Notes: a model not told the origin generated them from the letters alone. 64,000 nt of DNA from Methylobacterium sp. E-065 (GCF_022829605.1 NZ_JAKSYD010000077.1:1-64000), one strand, 5' to 3'; positions 25,026 through 33,492 are shown, numbered from the stretch's first letter. A program made the numbers and translations.

Positions 25026-25844
25026 ATGACAGCAGCGACTGCGCCGGTCCCGCCCATCGCGGCAGATCCACAGGCCCCGGTCCTGCTGCGCAGCGATTCC
25101 GATGGCGTCGCGACCCTGACGATGAACCGCCCCCAGGCGCGCAACGCCCTGTCGATGGCCCTGATGGCCGCGCTTCAGGACGCGCTCGACGCGATCCGGG
25201 TGGACCCGGCGGTGCGGGTGGTCATTCTTCAGGGGGCCGGCCCGGCCTTCTGTGCGGGGCACGACCTCAAGGAGATGCGCGCCGAGCCGTCCCGCGACGC
25301 GACCGAGGCGGTGTTCCGCGCCTGCGCCCGGCTGATGCTGAGCCTGACCCGCCTGCCGCAGCCGGTGATCGCGCGGGTCCACGGGATCGCCACCGCGGCC
25401 GGCTGCCAGCTCGTCGCCACCTGCGACCTCGCGATCTGCGCCGAGTCGGCCCAATTCGCCACGCCTGGGGTGCAGATCGGTCTGTTCTGTTCGACCCCAA
25501 TGGTCGCGCTGTCACGGGCCGTGTCGCGCAAGGCCGCCCTGGAGATGCTGCTGGTCGGCGAGCCGATCGACGCCCAGGAGGCGCTGCGGATCGGTCTGGT
25601 CAACCGTGTCGTACCGGAGGCGGACCTCGACGCCGCGGTCGATGCGCTGGCGGGCCGCATCGCCGGGAAGGCGCGGCGTGTCCTGGCGATCGGCAAGGAG
25701 GCGTTCGGCCGCCAGATCGAGATGGGCCTGGAGGAGGCCTACGGTTACACCGCCGAGGTCATGGTCCGGAACATGATGATGGCCGACGCACAGGAGGGAA
25801 TCGACGCCTTCCTGGGCAAGCGCCCGCCCCGCTGGGAGCCCTGA
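25026..25844 (+). CDS. Enoyl-CoA hydratase/isomerase family protein (ECHDC3-like)
   Basis: A 272-residue crotonase-fold protein, started at the ATG at 25026. The oxyanion-hole and CoA-binding segments are clear: GPAFCAGHDLKEMRAEP at about residues 75-90, and HGIATAAGCQLVATCDLAIC. At the two positions where true hydratases have catalytic glutamates, this one shows Gln (GCQL) and Pro (ATPGVQIGL), as in the ECHDC3 subgroup, so classical hydration of enoyl-CoA is doubtful. The segment FCSTPMVALSRAVSRKAALEM also fits that subgroup. Single gene with no fatty acid gene next to it. Confidence 0.82.
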   Translation: MTAATAPVPPIAADPQAPVLLRSDSDGVATLTMNRPQARNALSMALMAALQDALDAIRVDPAVRVVILQGAGPAFCAGHDLKEMRAEPSRDATEAVFRACARLMLSLTRLPQPVIARVHGIATAAGCQLVATCDLAICAESAQFATPGVQIGLFCSTPMVALSRAVSRKAALEMLLVGEPIDAQEALRIGLVNRVVPEADLDAAVDALAGRIAGKARRVLAIGKEAFGRQIEMGLEEAYGYTAEVMVRNMMMADAQEGIDAFLGKRPPRWEP

Positions 25845-25988
25845 ACTGCGCCGACCCTATCGACGCATCCTGGCGCGATAGGACGCAGGCCCATCGGCGC
25901 CGCTCGCGTAGGTTCTGGCGCCGCCCTGCCCTAGGATCGGGAACGCGCCGGTCGTGCTGGACCCCGGCGCCCCAACGCGGAACGGCTG

Positions 25989-26297
25989 ATGAGCACCATC
26001 GACCTGTTCGGTCTGACGCTGGCCTTCTACGGAACGATGCCGCCGCCGCGTCCGCCGCGCCCGGATCGCAACGGTGCGACCTGGGCCGCCGCCTTGGTGT
26101 TCGGTGGCATCTGCATCGCCATGGTGGGGCCGATGGTCACCATCTGGAGCTTCCACCGGCCCTACGCCGAGGCCAAGGCGCGCTGCATTCGGTCCGGCGG
26201 CCGCGTCCTGTACGCGGCCCTCGATGGCAGCGGCCCCTATCGCTGCGAGAGGCCGGTCGAAGCCGACGTGGCGCATCCGGTCACGAATGCGGATTAA
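25989..26297 (+). CDS. Single-pass membrane protein, unknown
   Basis: A 102-residue frame with one membrane helix at about residues 32-52 (WAAALVFGGICIAMVGPMVT), a proline-rich cytoplasmic start (PPPRPPRPDR) and a C-terminal domain with two cysteines (ARCIRSGG and YRCERPV), perhaps a disulfide outside the membrane. No family recognised and the ribosome site is weak. Third-position G/C bias supports coding. Confidence 0.5.
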   Translation: MSTIDLFGLTLAFYGTMPPPRPPRPDRNGATWAAALVFGGICIAMVGPMVTIWSFHRPYAEAKARCIRSGGRVLYAALDGSGPYRCERPVEADVAHPVTNAD

Positions 26298-26352
26298 TCC
26301 GCGACCCCGCGTCACCTTCGGGTATATCCGGCGCCGTCATCAGAGCGCTCTT

Positions 26353-26391
26353 CGCCGAAGTGGACCCCGGTTCGGCGCAAGAGAGTGCGCT
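26353..26391. repeat. Short dispersed palindromic repeat, copy B
   Basis: CGCCGAAGTGGACCCCGG followed by TTCGGCGCAAGAGAGTGCG closely matches the element at 12811-12848. A GTG in phase with the cardiolipin synthase gene lies inside this element, so I do not use it as a start. Confidence 0.6.
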
Positions 26392-26468
26392 ACAATGACG
26401 GCTCTTGCGAACCGGATGCCGAGACCTTGGAAAACGCACTCCTCCGATGGCTTCACTCCACCGCCCTC

Positions 26469-27863
26469 ATGCGGTCGGATGTCGAGGCCGTCATCGGCTT
26501 CGTCTTGGCGATCGGTGTCACCCTGCACGCGCTGCTGCGCAAGCGGCGGGTCAGCGTGGCGGTGGGCTGGATCGGGCTCGCGTGGCTGTCGCCGATCTTC
26601 GGCACCGCGCTGTACCTGACCTTCGGCATCAACCGCGTCTCGCGCCGGGCCCGGCGGCTGCGGACGAAACCCTCCGACGCCCTGCACCTGCCCGATACCG
26701 ACGACGCGGTGGTGCCGGAGGCGCTCTGGCCCCTCGACCGGGCGATCCGGCGGATCACCGGCCTGCCGGCCTTCGCGGGCAACACCGTGCAGATGTTCCG
26801 CAACGGCGACGCGGGCTATCCGGCCATGCTGGCGGCCATCCGGGAGGCCAAGGTCAGCATCGGCCTGTCGAGCTACATCTTCCGCGACGATCCCACCGGC
26901 CGGGAGTTCTGCGACGCCCTGGCCGAGGCGAAGGCGCGGGGCGTGGAGGTTCGCGTCATCATCGACGGGATCGGCGGCGGCTACTTCCGGGCGCCGGTCT
27001 ACCACCGCCTGACCGCCGCCGGAGTGCCGGCGGCCCTGTTCATGCACTCGGCCCTGCCCTGGCGGATGCCGTTCCTCAATCTGCGCTCGCACAAGAAGCT
27101 GCTGATCGTCGACGGGCGCGTCGCCTTCACGGGTGGGCTGAACATCTGGCACGCGAACCGCGTCGCCCTGAAGCCCGAGCATCCGATCCGCGACACCCAT
27201 TACCGGCTCACCGGGCCCGTGGTCGAACAGCTGGCCGCCGCCTTCGCGGCCGATTGGGCCTTCGCGGCCGGCGAGAACCTCGACGGCGCGCCGTGGTTCG
27301 TCGACCTTCAGCCCACCGGGACCAGCGTCGCCCGGGCGGTGACCTCCGGCCCGGATGCCGACGTGGAGAAGATCGAGCAGGTCATCCTCCAGGCGCTGGC
27401 CTGCGCGCGTCGGACCGTCCGGTTCGTGACGCCCTACTTCCTGCCGGACGAGCTCGTCACCGGCGCCCTCGCCCAGGCCGCTACGCGGGGCATCACCGTC
27501 GACGTGATCATCCCGCGGGTCAGCGACCACCACTTCATTGACTGGGCGACCCGGGCGCATCTCGACCCGCTGCTCCGGGCCGGTGTCCGGGTCTGGCTCG
27601 ACGAACCGCCCTTCGACCATTCCAAGGTGATGGTGGTGGACGACATCTGGTGCTTCGTCGGCAGCGCCAACTGGGACATGCGCAGCTTCCGGCTCAACTT
27701 CGAGCTGAACGTCGAGATCGTCGACGCGGATCTCGCGGCCCAGCTCGACCAGTTCATGCGCGCCAAGATGGAGGCCCGGCTCAGCCGGGAGGATCTCGCC
27801 GCACGCGCGCTGCCGATCCGTCTCCGCGACGCAGGCGTGCGACTGCTGCTGCCATACCTTTGA
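26469..27863 (+). CDS. cls: Cardiolipin synthase (phospholipase D superfamily)
   Basis: A 464-residue membrane enzyme. One or two helices at the N-terminus (AVIGFVLAIGVTLHALLRKR and AVGWIGLAWLSPIFGTALYL) resemble ClsA, then come two phospholipase D domains with the HxKxxxxD motifs SHKKLLIVDGRVAFTGGLN (about residue 212) and DHSKVMVVDDIWCFVGSAN (about residue 380). Such enzymes condense two phosphatidylglycerols into cardiolipin. I start at the ATG at 26469; TTG 26427 and GTG 26385 are in phase, the latter within a repeat. Its 3' end overlaps an endonuclease/exonuclease/phosphatase gene of the opposite strand by 83 bp. Confidence 0.9.
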   Translation: MRSDVEAVIGFVLAIGVTLHALLRKRRVSVAVGWIGLAWLSPIFGTALYLTFGINRVSRRARRLRTKPSDALHLPDTDDAVVPEALWPLDRAIRRITGLPAFAGNTVQMFRNGDAGYPAMLAAIREAKVSIGLSSYIFRDDPTGREFCDALAEAKARGVEVRVIIDGIGGGYFRAPVYHRLTAAGVPAALFMHSALPWRMPFLNLRSHKKLLIVDGRVAFTGGLNIWHANRVALKPEHPIRDTHYRLTGPVVEQLAAAFAADWAFAAGENLDGAPWFVDLQPTGTSVARAVTSGPDADVEKIEQVILQALACARRTVRFVTPYFLPDELVTGALAQAATRGITVDVIIPRVSDHHFIDWATRAHLDPLLRAGVRVWLDEPPFDHSKVMVVDDIWCFVGSANWDMRSFRLNFELNVEIVDADLAAQLDQFMRAKMEARLSREDLAARALPIRLRDAGVRLLLPYL

Positions 27864-28566
27864 AACGGCCGGGCACGTGTGCTTCGGGTGCCGGCCCGAG
27901 ATGGACCACGATCGGGCGGTGATCGGAGCGGCCCCGGGGCAGCACCGCGTGGTCGTGGCAGATGAGGCCGCGGGCGAGGCAGCGGTCGAGCCGCAGCGGC
28001 AGCACCTCCACCATCGCGTGGGTCGGCCGGCGGGGGCCGACATCGCGGAATCCCGGGATCATCGCGGGCCCGACGATGTTGTAATCGCCGAGCACGGCGG
28101 CGCGGGGCGGCAGCTCGGAGACAATCCGGCGGAGCTGGCGCCGGTTCAGCATCTGCCCGTGCGACAGGTGGACGTTGGCGATCCCGAACGCGCCGAGGTC
28201 GAGGATCTGGCAGACCCGATGCACCAGGGCCCCGGAGGGCAGCGTGATCACCCGCGGGGGCGCGGGCCAGGGGGTCGGGCTCCACATGGCGAGGCCGTGG
28301 ATCCGCCCCGGCAGGGGCGCCCACGCATAGTGGCCGCCGATCCGGTCGAGCAGGAAACCGATGGCGCGGGTCGCCTCCTGCATCAGCAGCAGATCGGGTT
28401 TCTCCTGGGCGACCAGGGCGGCGACGTCGTCGACCGCCGCGCCGGTGCGGCGCAGCAGGTTCCAGCTCACGATCTTGAACGGCGGGTGGGCGTTGTCCGC
28501 CGGCCGGAGCGGCGGGATTTGAACCGGGGCGAGGCCAGAGCGGGCCGGGCGTGCAGCGATGGTCAT
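27781..28566 (-). CDS. Endonuclease/exonuclease/phosphatase family protein (YbhP-like)
   Basis: A 261-residue protein started at the ATG at 28566. The EEP fold is shown by FKIVSWNLLRR (metal Asn), LLLMQEATRA (metal Glu), IANVHLSHGQ, AVLGDYNIVG (GDxN) and GRSDHRPIVV (catalytic SDH). No signal peptide. Substrates of this superfamily range from DNA to phospholipids. In enterobacteria the EEP protein YbhP is encoded beside a cardiolipin synthase, and here an EEP gene overlaps the end of cls in convergent orientation, which suggests a lipid-related role by association only. The last 27 codons form the overlap with cls. Confidence 0.85.
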   Translation of the reverse strand: MTIAARPARSGLAPVQIPPLRPADNAHPPFKIVSWNLLRRTGAAVDDVAALVAQEKPDLLLMQEATRAIGFLLDRIGGHYAWAPLPGRIHGLAMWSPTPWPAPPRVITLPSGALVHRVCQILDLGAFGIANVHLSHGQMLNRRQLRRIVSELPPRAAVLGDYNIVGPAMIPGFRDVGPRRPTHAMVEVLPLRLDRCLARGLICHDHAVLPRGRSDHRPIVVHLGPAPEAHVPGRFKGMAAAVARLRRGDGSAARVRRDPPG

Positions 28567-28922
28567 CGGGCCGGACTCGTACTTCACCGGGTGGCCCCGT
28601 CGCCACCGCCGCGCTTCAACGCGCGCGAGGGCCGGACGTTCGATAGGATCCGCGGCGACGACAGTTCCACGACTGCGAGGCTTGCGCCGGATCGTGTGCA
28701 TCCCGGGGCTGGCCGGATAGGAATCGGGGACCGAACGCATCGACTGGAAACGGTATCAGTCGACACGTCGGACTTCCCACCCATCGAGCGACGCGGGACC
28801 GACGGCAGGACATATCGATTTCATCAATTCCCCATATCGATCCAATCTGTTTGGATCATGTTGCTGTGCAGCGTAGATATCGCTCGACGCCGGGCCAGAC
28901 CCGGATATCGAGAGGATTGATC
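28567..28922. other. Intergenic region upstream of a small secreted-protein gene
   Basis: About 356 bp without a recognisable gene. The right half, from about 28795, is more AT-rich (ATATCGATTTCATC) and should hold the promoter of the small secreted-protein gene at 28923, which has a GAGAGG ribosome site. Confidence 0.45.
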
Positions 28923-29153
28923 ATGACCCTGCGTTCCTTTGTTCTCGCCGCCCTCATCGCCGCCCCCATGGCCGCCGCGACCACCGGCGCCCTGGCCGAC
29001 GAGGCTCTGACCCTGACGCCGCCGCTCTACCGTGACCAGGCTCGGACCACGGCCACCGCGCGTCCGGCCTTCGAACTCGCCACGACCCCGCGCCTAGTCC
29101 CGGCGACGCCGGCCGCCACGCGCGTCGTCGCGGCGGCGATGCCGACGCACTGA
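28923..29153 (+). CDS. Small secreted protein, unknown
   Basis: A 76-residue protein with a signal peptide (RSFVLAALIAAPMAAATTGA, cut near ALADEA) and a short mature part rich in Thr, Ala and Pro with no cysteine. No family recognised. A GAGAGG ribosome site precedes the ATG, and a strong hairpin terminator follows 73 nt after the stop, which argues for a real, single-gene transcript. Confidence 0.55.
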   Translation: MTLRSFVLAALIAAPMAAATTGALADEALTLTPPLYRDQARTTATARPAFELATTPRLVPATPAATRVVAAAMPTH

Positions 29154-29225
29154 CATCCGACGCCGTGATCCGGCTTCACGGTTGTCGTCAGCGCACCTCT
29201 CCGCTCGACACGCATCGTTGCCATG

Positions 29226-29257
29226 CCCTGCGGGCGGACGCTTCTCCGCCCGCAGGG
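29226..29257 (+). terminator. 13-bp perfect hairpin between two small genes
   Basis: CCCTGCGGGCGGA at 29226-29238 is exactly complementary to 29245-29257, with a six-base CGCTTC loop. It follows the small secreted-protein gene and precedes the gene at 29286, and can act as terminator for the first. Confidence 0.65.
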
Positions 29258-29285
29258 TGTATGCTCGGTGAAAATGGAGGGCGCG

Positions 29286-29495
29286 ATGGCGTACAGGATC
29301 TCGTTCTGGAAGGGGAAGCGCGTCAGCTTCACCAAGCTGTGGCCCTGCGATCTGGAGGCGGCCGTCGCCCACGCCAAGGCGCAGCTCCCGGTTCAGCGAG
29401 CGCAGACCGGCGCGACATCCGTGAGCGTGCTCTGCGAGCGGACCGGCGAGGTCGTGTTCACCTTCACGGAGGAGCCGGAATCCGCCGAGTCGTGA
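29286..29495 (+). CDS. Small conserved-looking protein, unknown
   Basis: A 69-residue soluble protein (MAYRISFWKGKRVSFTKLWP start) with a GGAGGG ribosome site four bases upstream of its ATG. It has two cysteines (WPCDLEA and VLCERTG) and an acidic C-terminus (FTEEPESAES). I do not recognise a family. The compact alpha/beta pattern suggests a folded domain. It ends 7 bp from the convergent allA gene. Confidence 0.6.
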   Translation: MAYRISFWKGKRVSFTKLWPCDLEAAVAHAKAQLPVQRAQTGATSVSVLCERTGEVVFTFTEEPESAES

Positions 29496-29502
29496 TCGGC
29501 CG

Positions 29503-30024
29503 TCAGGCCGTGCCCGAATAGTGCACCGTCCAGGGCTCCGCGAAGACGTGTTCCTCCAGGTTCACGCCCGATCCGCCGCGATCGACCACCACGAAATCCT
29601 GCCGCGCCCCGAACGGCGTCAGCACGCCGTGCCACGTGCCGCGTGCGTAGCAGATCCCCTGGAACGGCCGGGTGGTGACGAAGGCCCGCGGTCGACCGGG
29701 CTGGCCGTCTTCGTCCAGGCAGACCACGATCAGGAACGGCGCAGCACTCAGCGGAACGAAGGCCTGGCTCCCGAGCGGATGGCGCTCGACCAGGCTCAGG
29801 CGCAGGGGCAGCGGATAAGGCTCCGCCTCCACGAGGCCGATCACCGCGCGGGCGCCCTCCCCCGCCAGCTCGATCGCCGCGAGATCGTGGAAGCGGCGCG
29901 CCATGCCGCCGTTCATCGGACGCGCCACAACGGTCGCCGTATCGATCACCGATCCGAACGGCGCGAAGGCCGCGTCCGTCAGGGGCTCGGCCGTGATCGA
30001 GCGGGCCTCGGACTTCCCCGTCAT
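29503..30024 (-). CDS. allA: Ureidoglycolate lyase AllA
   Basis: A 173-residue cupin-like enzyme that splits (S)-ureidoglycolate to glyoxylate and urea, the last step of the ureide branch of purine breakdown. Evidence: EPLTDAAFAPFGSVID at the start, SLVERHPLGSQAFVPLSAAPFLIVV, and the C-terminal GTWHGVLTPFGARQDFVVVDRGG that carries the active-site histidine. Its ATG overlaps the allE stop codon by four bases (ATGA), so the pair is translationally coupled. Confidence 0.92.
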   Translation of the reverse strand: MTGKSEARSITAEPLTDAAFAPFGSVIDTATVVARPMNGGMARRFHDLAAIELAGEGARAVIGLVEAEPYPLPLRLSLVERHPLGSQAFVPLSAAPFLIVVCLDEDGQPGRPRAFVTTRPFQGICYARGTWHGVLTPFGARQDFVVVDRGGSGVNLEEHVFAEPWTVHYSGTA

Positions 30025-30863
30025 CGTCCCGTCCCGCGCAGAGCCCCCAGGGCGGGATGCCGGTTGACGTCCTTGTAGAGCAGGTAGCGGAACCGGCCGG
30101 GGCCGCCCGCGTAGCAGGCCTGCGGGCAGAAGGCGCGCAGCCACATGAAGTCGCCGGCCTCGACCTCGACCCAGTCGCGGTTGAGCCGGTAGGCGGCCTT
30201 GCCTTCCAGCACGAACAGCCCGTGCTCCATCACGTGCGTCTCCTCGAACGGGATGGACCCGCCGGGCTGCATCGTGACGATGGTGACGTGCATATCGTGG
30301 CGTAGGTCGTCGGACGCGACGAAGCGGGTCGTGGCCCAGGCGCCGTCGGTCCCGGGCATGGCGGCCGGTTCGATCGCACCCTCATGCGTAACGATGGCTT
30401 CCGGCGCGCCGAGGCCCGGCGCTGGCTCGTAGCGCTTGCGGATCCAGTGGAACCGGGCCGGCTCGGCACCCGCGTTGTCCAGGCGCCAGCGCGCGCCCGG
30501 CGGCAGGTAGGCATAGCTGCCGGGGCGCAGGCTATGGGTCCGGCCCGCAAGATCCAGGCTCGGGGTGCCTCCGACCACGAACAGCACGCCCTCGGCTTCC
30601 GGATCGGGCTCGGGAGCCTCGCTGCCGCCGCCGGGGGCGACCTCCATGAGGTACTGGGCGAAGGTCTCGGCGAAGCCCGACAGGGGCCGCGCCAGGATCC
30701 AGGCGCGGGTCCCGTGCCAGCCTGGCAGGAAGCTCGTGACGATGTCGCTCATCACGCCCCGCGGGATCACCGCATAGGCCTCCGTGAAGACCGCGCGGCC
30801 GGTCATCAGCGCCGTCTGCGCCGGCAGGCCCCCGCAGGGCGGATTATAGGGTGTCTGGGTCAT
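30021..30863 (-). CDS. allE: (S)-ureidoglycine aminohydrolase
   Basis: A 280-residue bicupin that releases ammonia from (S)-ureidoglycine to give (S)-ureidoglycolate, the substrate of the next gene. The Mn2+ site is visible in the second cupin: PFEETHVMEHGLFVLEGKAA provides the Glu and two His ligands, and CPQACYAGG the Gln. The N-terminal NPPCGGLPAQTALMTGRAVF and the first cupin LFVVGGTPSLDLAGRTHSL agree with the family. A GGAGA ribosome site precedes the start. It is coupled to allA. No allantoinase or allantoate amidohydrolase gene is in view. Confidence 0.93.
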   Translation of the reverse strand: MTQTPYNPPCGGLPAQTALMTGRAVFTEAYAVIPRGVMSDIVTSFLPGWHGTRAWILARPLSGFAETFAQYLMEVAPGGGSEAPEPDPEAEGVLFVVGGTPSLDLAGRTHSLRPGSYAYLPPGARWRLDNAGAEPARFHWIRKRYEPAPGLGAPEAIVTHEGAIEPAAMPGTDGAWATTRFVASDDLRHDMHVTIVTMQPGGSIPFEETHVMEHGLFVLEGKAAYRLNRDWVEVEAGDFMWLRAFCPQACYAGGPGRFRYLLYKDVNRHPALGALRGTGR

Positions 30864-30881
30864 GGCGGTCTCCGGCGGCGT

Positions 30882-31013
30882 TCAGGCCGTTTGGGGCACG
30901 GCGGCCGGCGTGTCGAGGATCGCCGTCGCGTCGGTGGTCTGCTCGCCGTTCAGGATACGATGCGCCCGCGCGCGGTCGATGTCGCCCGGCCAGACGGCCC
31001 CGACGATCGTCAC
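30882..31013 (-). CDS. Possible 43-residue small protein upstream of allE
   Basis: A GTG at 31013 has a strong GGAGG site ten bases upstream (minus strand) and opens 43 codons with clear third-position G/C bias (VGAVWPGDIDRARAHRIL, then NGEQTTDATAILDTPAA). It stops 18 nt before the allE start, so it would be the first gene of a small-gene-allE-allA operon. The frame extends further upstream without a start or bias. It could also be the surviving 3' end of an older gene. Confidence 0.38.
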   Translation of the reverse strand: MTIVGAVWPGDIDRARAHRILNGEQTTDATAILDTPAAVPQTA

Positions 31014-31508
31014 GAACTTCGTTCCTCCAGTCCCAAGCGACGAAAGCGAGGGGGTATGATCTCGCGTTGGTTCGAGCAGGCGCGAATCGGCCGCGAGCCA
31101 CGGATTCGCGAAACCGGCGGCATCGCCCGGGACCGTAATTCCCCGGTGGCGCGGTTCCCGGCGGGGATCAACCTGGGCTCTAAACTGTGCTGCGCGACGT
31201 CGCACAAAATTCATCATTGCGGTGTTCGCGACCGCTCGATCATATTGAGCTGACTAATTTTCCCGATAGTGCAATTGAGATAACGGTATGCCTTCTATCG
31301 CTGTATTTCTTACATTCGGACTGATTTAATAGTAGAGAAATTTTGATTTGTTATTTGGCAGTACGATATCGTCTATGCATCAATCTGAAAAAAACGCAGA
31401 CCGTTTATTGATTTGAAACTTGAGGCTTCGTATGACCGCGTCCAAGCAATCGTTCTGTGCGGTTGTCGCTGGCGTGCGGCCCAAACCTGAGATGAGCGGA
31501 AAGACGTC
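31014..31508. promoter_or_regulatory. AT-rich upstream region of the chemosensory cluster
   Basis: About 495 bp without a recognisable gene. From 31200 to 31440 the sequence is conspicuously AT-rich for this genome (ATAGTAGAGAAATTTTG, TCTGAAAAAAACGC), a sign of a regulatory leader or of foreign DNA. It must carry the promoter of the receptor gene at 31509. No exact promoter boxes can be assigned. Confidence 0.5.
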
Positions 31509-33437
31509 ATGGCTCTCGTGAAAAAAGCCGACCTATCGGGCCCGCAAACCTTGGTGCGTAAGAACGAGCAGGCCAGTCCCACCCAGCTCGGACGGCTGAA
31601 CGAGGAGAATCGGCGCCGGGCCCGGACCTTCGCCAAGCAGCAGAAGGCGGCCGAGCGCATCGCCGCCGCCACGACGCAGCTGGCCAGCGGCGTGGCCGAG
31701 GCGTCCTCCGCGGCGGAGGAGCTGCGCAAGGCGATGGAGCAGATCGCCGCCGGGGCCGAGCAGGCGGCCGGTGCCTCCGAGCAGTCGCAGCGCGCCGTGA
31801 CCACGGTGTCGGAGGCGATCGCCAGCGCCCGGACCGAGGCCGAGACGTCCCGCCAGAAGACCGAGGCTCTGCAGACTCTGATCGCCGGCGTGAGCCAGCA
31901 GATCCGGCTGAGCATCGCCTCGATCAGCACCTCCGCCGACCGTCAGGCCGCCTCGGTGACGATGATCGTCGAGCTGGAGCGGCAGGCCGCCAATATCGGC
32001 GACATCGTCCGCGCCGTCGCGCGGATCGCCGACCAGACCAATCTGCTCGCGCTCAACGCCGCCATCGAGGCGGTCCGCGCCGGCCAGCACGGCAAGGGCT
32101 TCGCGGTGGTCGCCGACGAGGTGCGCACCCTGGCCGAGACCTCCGAGAAGAGCGCGGAAGAGATCCAGGCGCTGATCGGCCGGATCCAGGAGGACGTGAA
32201 GGTCATCGCCGACGGCATCAACCGCTCGGCCGAGGGCGCCCGCCAGCAGGTCGAGAAGGGCGAGGCGATCACGGCGCAGCTGGAGAGCGTGCGCGCCGTG
32301 ATGGTCGAGATCGCCAGCGGGGCCGATGCCATCTCCCGGGTCGCGGTCGAGGCCGAGAACGGGGCCGGTGAGGCGCAGAAGGGCGCCGAGCTGATCGCCG
32401 CGGCCGCCGAGGAGCAATCCTCCGCCTGCCAGGAATCGCTCAAGACCATCGAGCAGCAGACCACGGCGCTGGGCGAGAGCGAGCAGGCCTCGACCGAGCT
32501 GTCGACGCTCGCCGACGAGCTGAAGAACGCCACCGACGTCGGCAAGAGCGCCGAGGAGGTCGCCTCCGCGGCCGAGGAGCTGTCCTCCGCGGTGGAAGAG
32601 ATCAACCGCGCCGCCGCGCAGATCACCACGGCCCTGGACCAGATCGACCGGGGCGCCCAGCAGCAGACCTCCGCGGCCCAGCAATCGTCGGCCGCCATCG
32701 GGCAGATCGAGCGGGGCGCCGGTATCGCCCAGGCCCGGGCGCAGGAAGCCCTGGACAAGGGCAGCCTCGTCACCAGCCAGCTTCAGGAGAACCGGGCCGC
32801 GGTGGACGAGCTGGTCGCCGGTGTCACCCAGTCGCTCGTCGGGACCGACAAGAGCCGCGAGCAGGTCGCCGGCCTGGAGCAGGTGAGCCGGAAGATCGAC
32901 AAGATCGTGGACGCGATCACCACGGTGGCGATCCAGACCAACATGCTGGCGGTGAACGGGTCGATTGAGGCGGCCCGGGCCGGCGAGTTCGGCAAGGGCT
33001 TCATGGTGGTGTCCACCGACATCCGGAACCTCGCCCGGGATTCCTCCGAGAACGCCGAGCGGATCAAGGATCTGGTCAAGGCGATCCAGGATCAGATCGT
33101 GGTCGTGAGCCGCGATCTGGAGGCGATCTCCTCGGCCGCCGGCGCCGAGGTCGAGAAGAACCGCGCCATCACCCGCGACCTGCAGGCCACCGCCGACGAG
33201 ATGGCGGGGGTGCTCGAGGGCAACCGGAAGATCCTTCAGGGCTCCGAGATCATCCTGCGCAACATCGAGGAGGCGAAGCGCGGCATCGACCAGATCGCGA
33301 CCGCAGCCCAGCAGGGCAGCCAGTCGGTCATCGAGTCCCAGCAGGCCGCCCGAGAGCAGGCGAAGGGCGCCGAGGAACTCGCCGCCGCGATCGAGGAAGT
33401 CGCCTCGCTCGCCGACGAGCTCCAGAACCAGGAGTAA
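31509..33437 (+). CDS. Soluble chemoreceptor with two signalling hairpins
   Basis: A 642-residue methyl-accepting-chemotaxis-type protein with no signal peptide, membrane helix or recognisable sensor domain. It has two separate copies of the conserved hairpin tip: [24 protein letters not shown] near residues 175-200 and [23 protein letters not shown] near residues 473-500. A normal receptor has one. Each tip is flanked by long Ala/Glu/Gln-rich helices with [16 protein letters not shown] methylation-site sequence. The protein should sit in a cytoplasmic array and touch CheA and CheW. It is the first gene of the cluster; the three-domain CheW gene follows after 146 bp with a hairpin between them. 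Confidence 0.9.
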   Translation: MALVKKADLSGPQTLVRKNEQASPTQLGRLNEENRRRARTFAKQQKAAERIAAATTQLASGVAEASSAAEELRKAMEQIAAGAEQAAGASEQSQRAVTTVSEAIASARTEAETSRQKTEALQTLIAGVSQQIRLSIASISTSADRQAASVTMIVELERQAANIGDIVRAVARIADQTNLLALNAAIEAVRAGQHGKGFAVVADEVRTLAETSEKSAEEIQALIGRIQEDVKVIADGINRSAEGARQQVEKGEAITAQLESVRAVMVEIASGADAISRVAVEAENGAGEAQKGAELIAAAAEEQSSACQESLKTIEQQTTALGESEQASTELSTLADELKNATDVGKSAEEVASAAEELSSAVEEINRAAAQITTALDQIDRGAQQQTSAAQQSSAAIGQIERGAGIAQARAQEALDKGSLVTSQLQENRAAVDELVAGVTQSLVGTDKSREQVAGLEQVSRKIDKIVDAITTVAIQTNMLAVNGSIEAARAGEFGKGFMVVSTDIRNLARDSSENAERIKDLVKAIQDQIVVVSRDLEAISSAAGAEVEKNRAITRDLQATADEMAGVLEGNRKILQGSEIILRNIEEAKRGIDQIATAAQQGSQSVIESQQAAREQAKGAEELAAAIEEVASLADELQNQE

Positions 33438-33470
33438 GGGGCACCGCCGCCCGGCCGCCGCTGCGGCGGC

Positions 33471-33492
33471 GGCCGACCGTCAGGGGTCGGCC
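33471..33492 (+). terminator. Hairpin between the receptor gene and the triple-CheW gene
   Basis: GGCCGACC and GGTCGGCC form a perfect 8-bp stem around a six-base loop, 33 nt after the receptor stop codon. It has no T run. It may terminate part of the transcripts and so give more receptor than downstream protein. Confidence 0.4.

Noticed and set aside
26385..26468. Earlier GTG and TTG starts for the cardiolipin synthase gene
   Set aside because: The GTG lies inside a dispersed repeat and neither has a ribosome site; the ATG at 26469 gives a ClsA-like N-terminus. The TTG at 26427 cannot be excluded.
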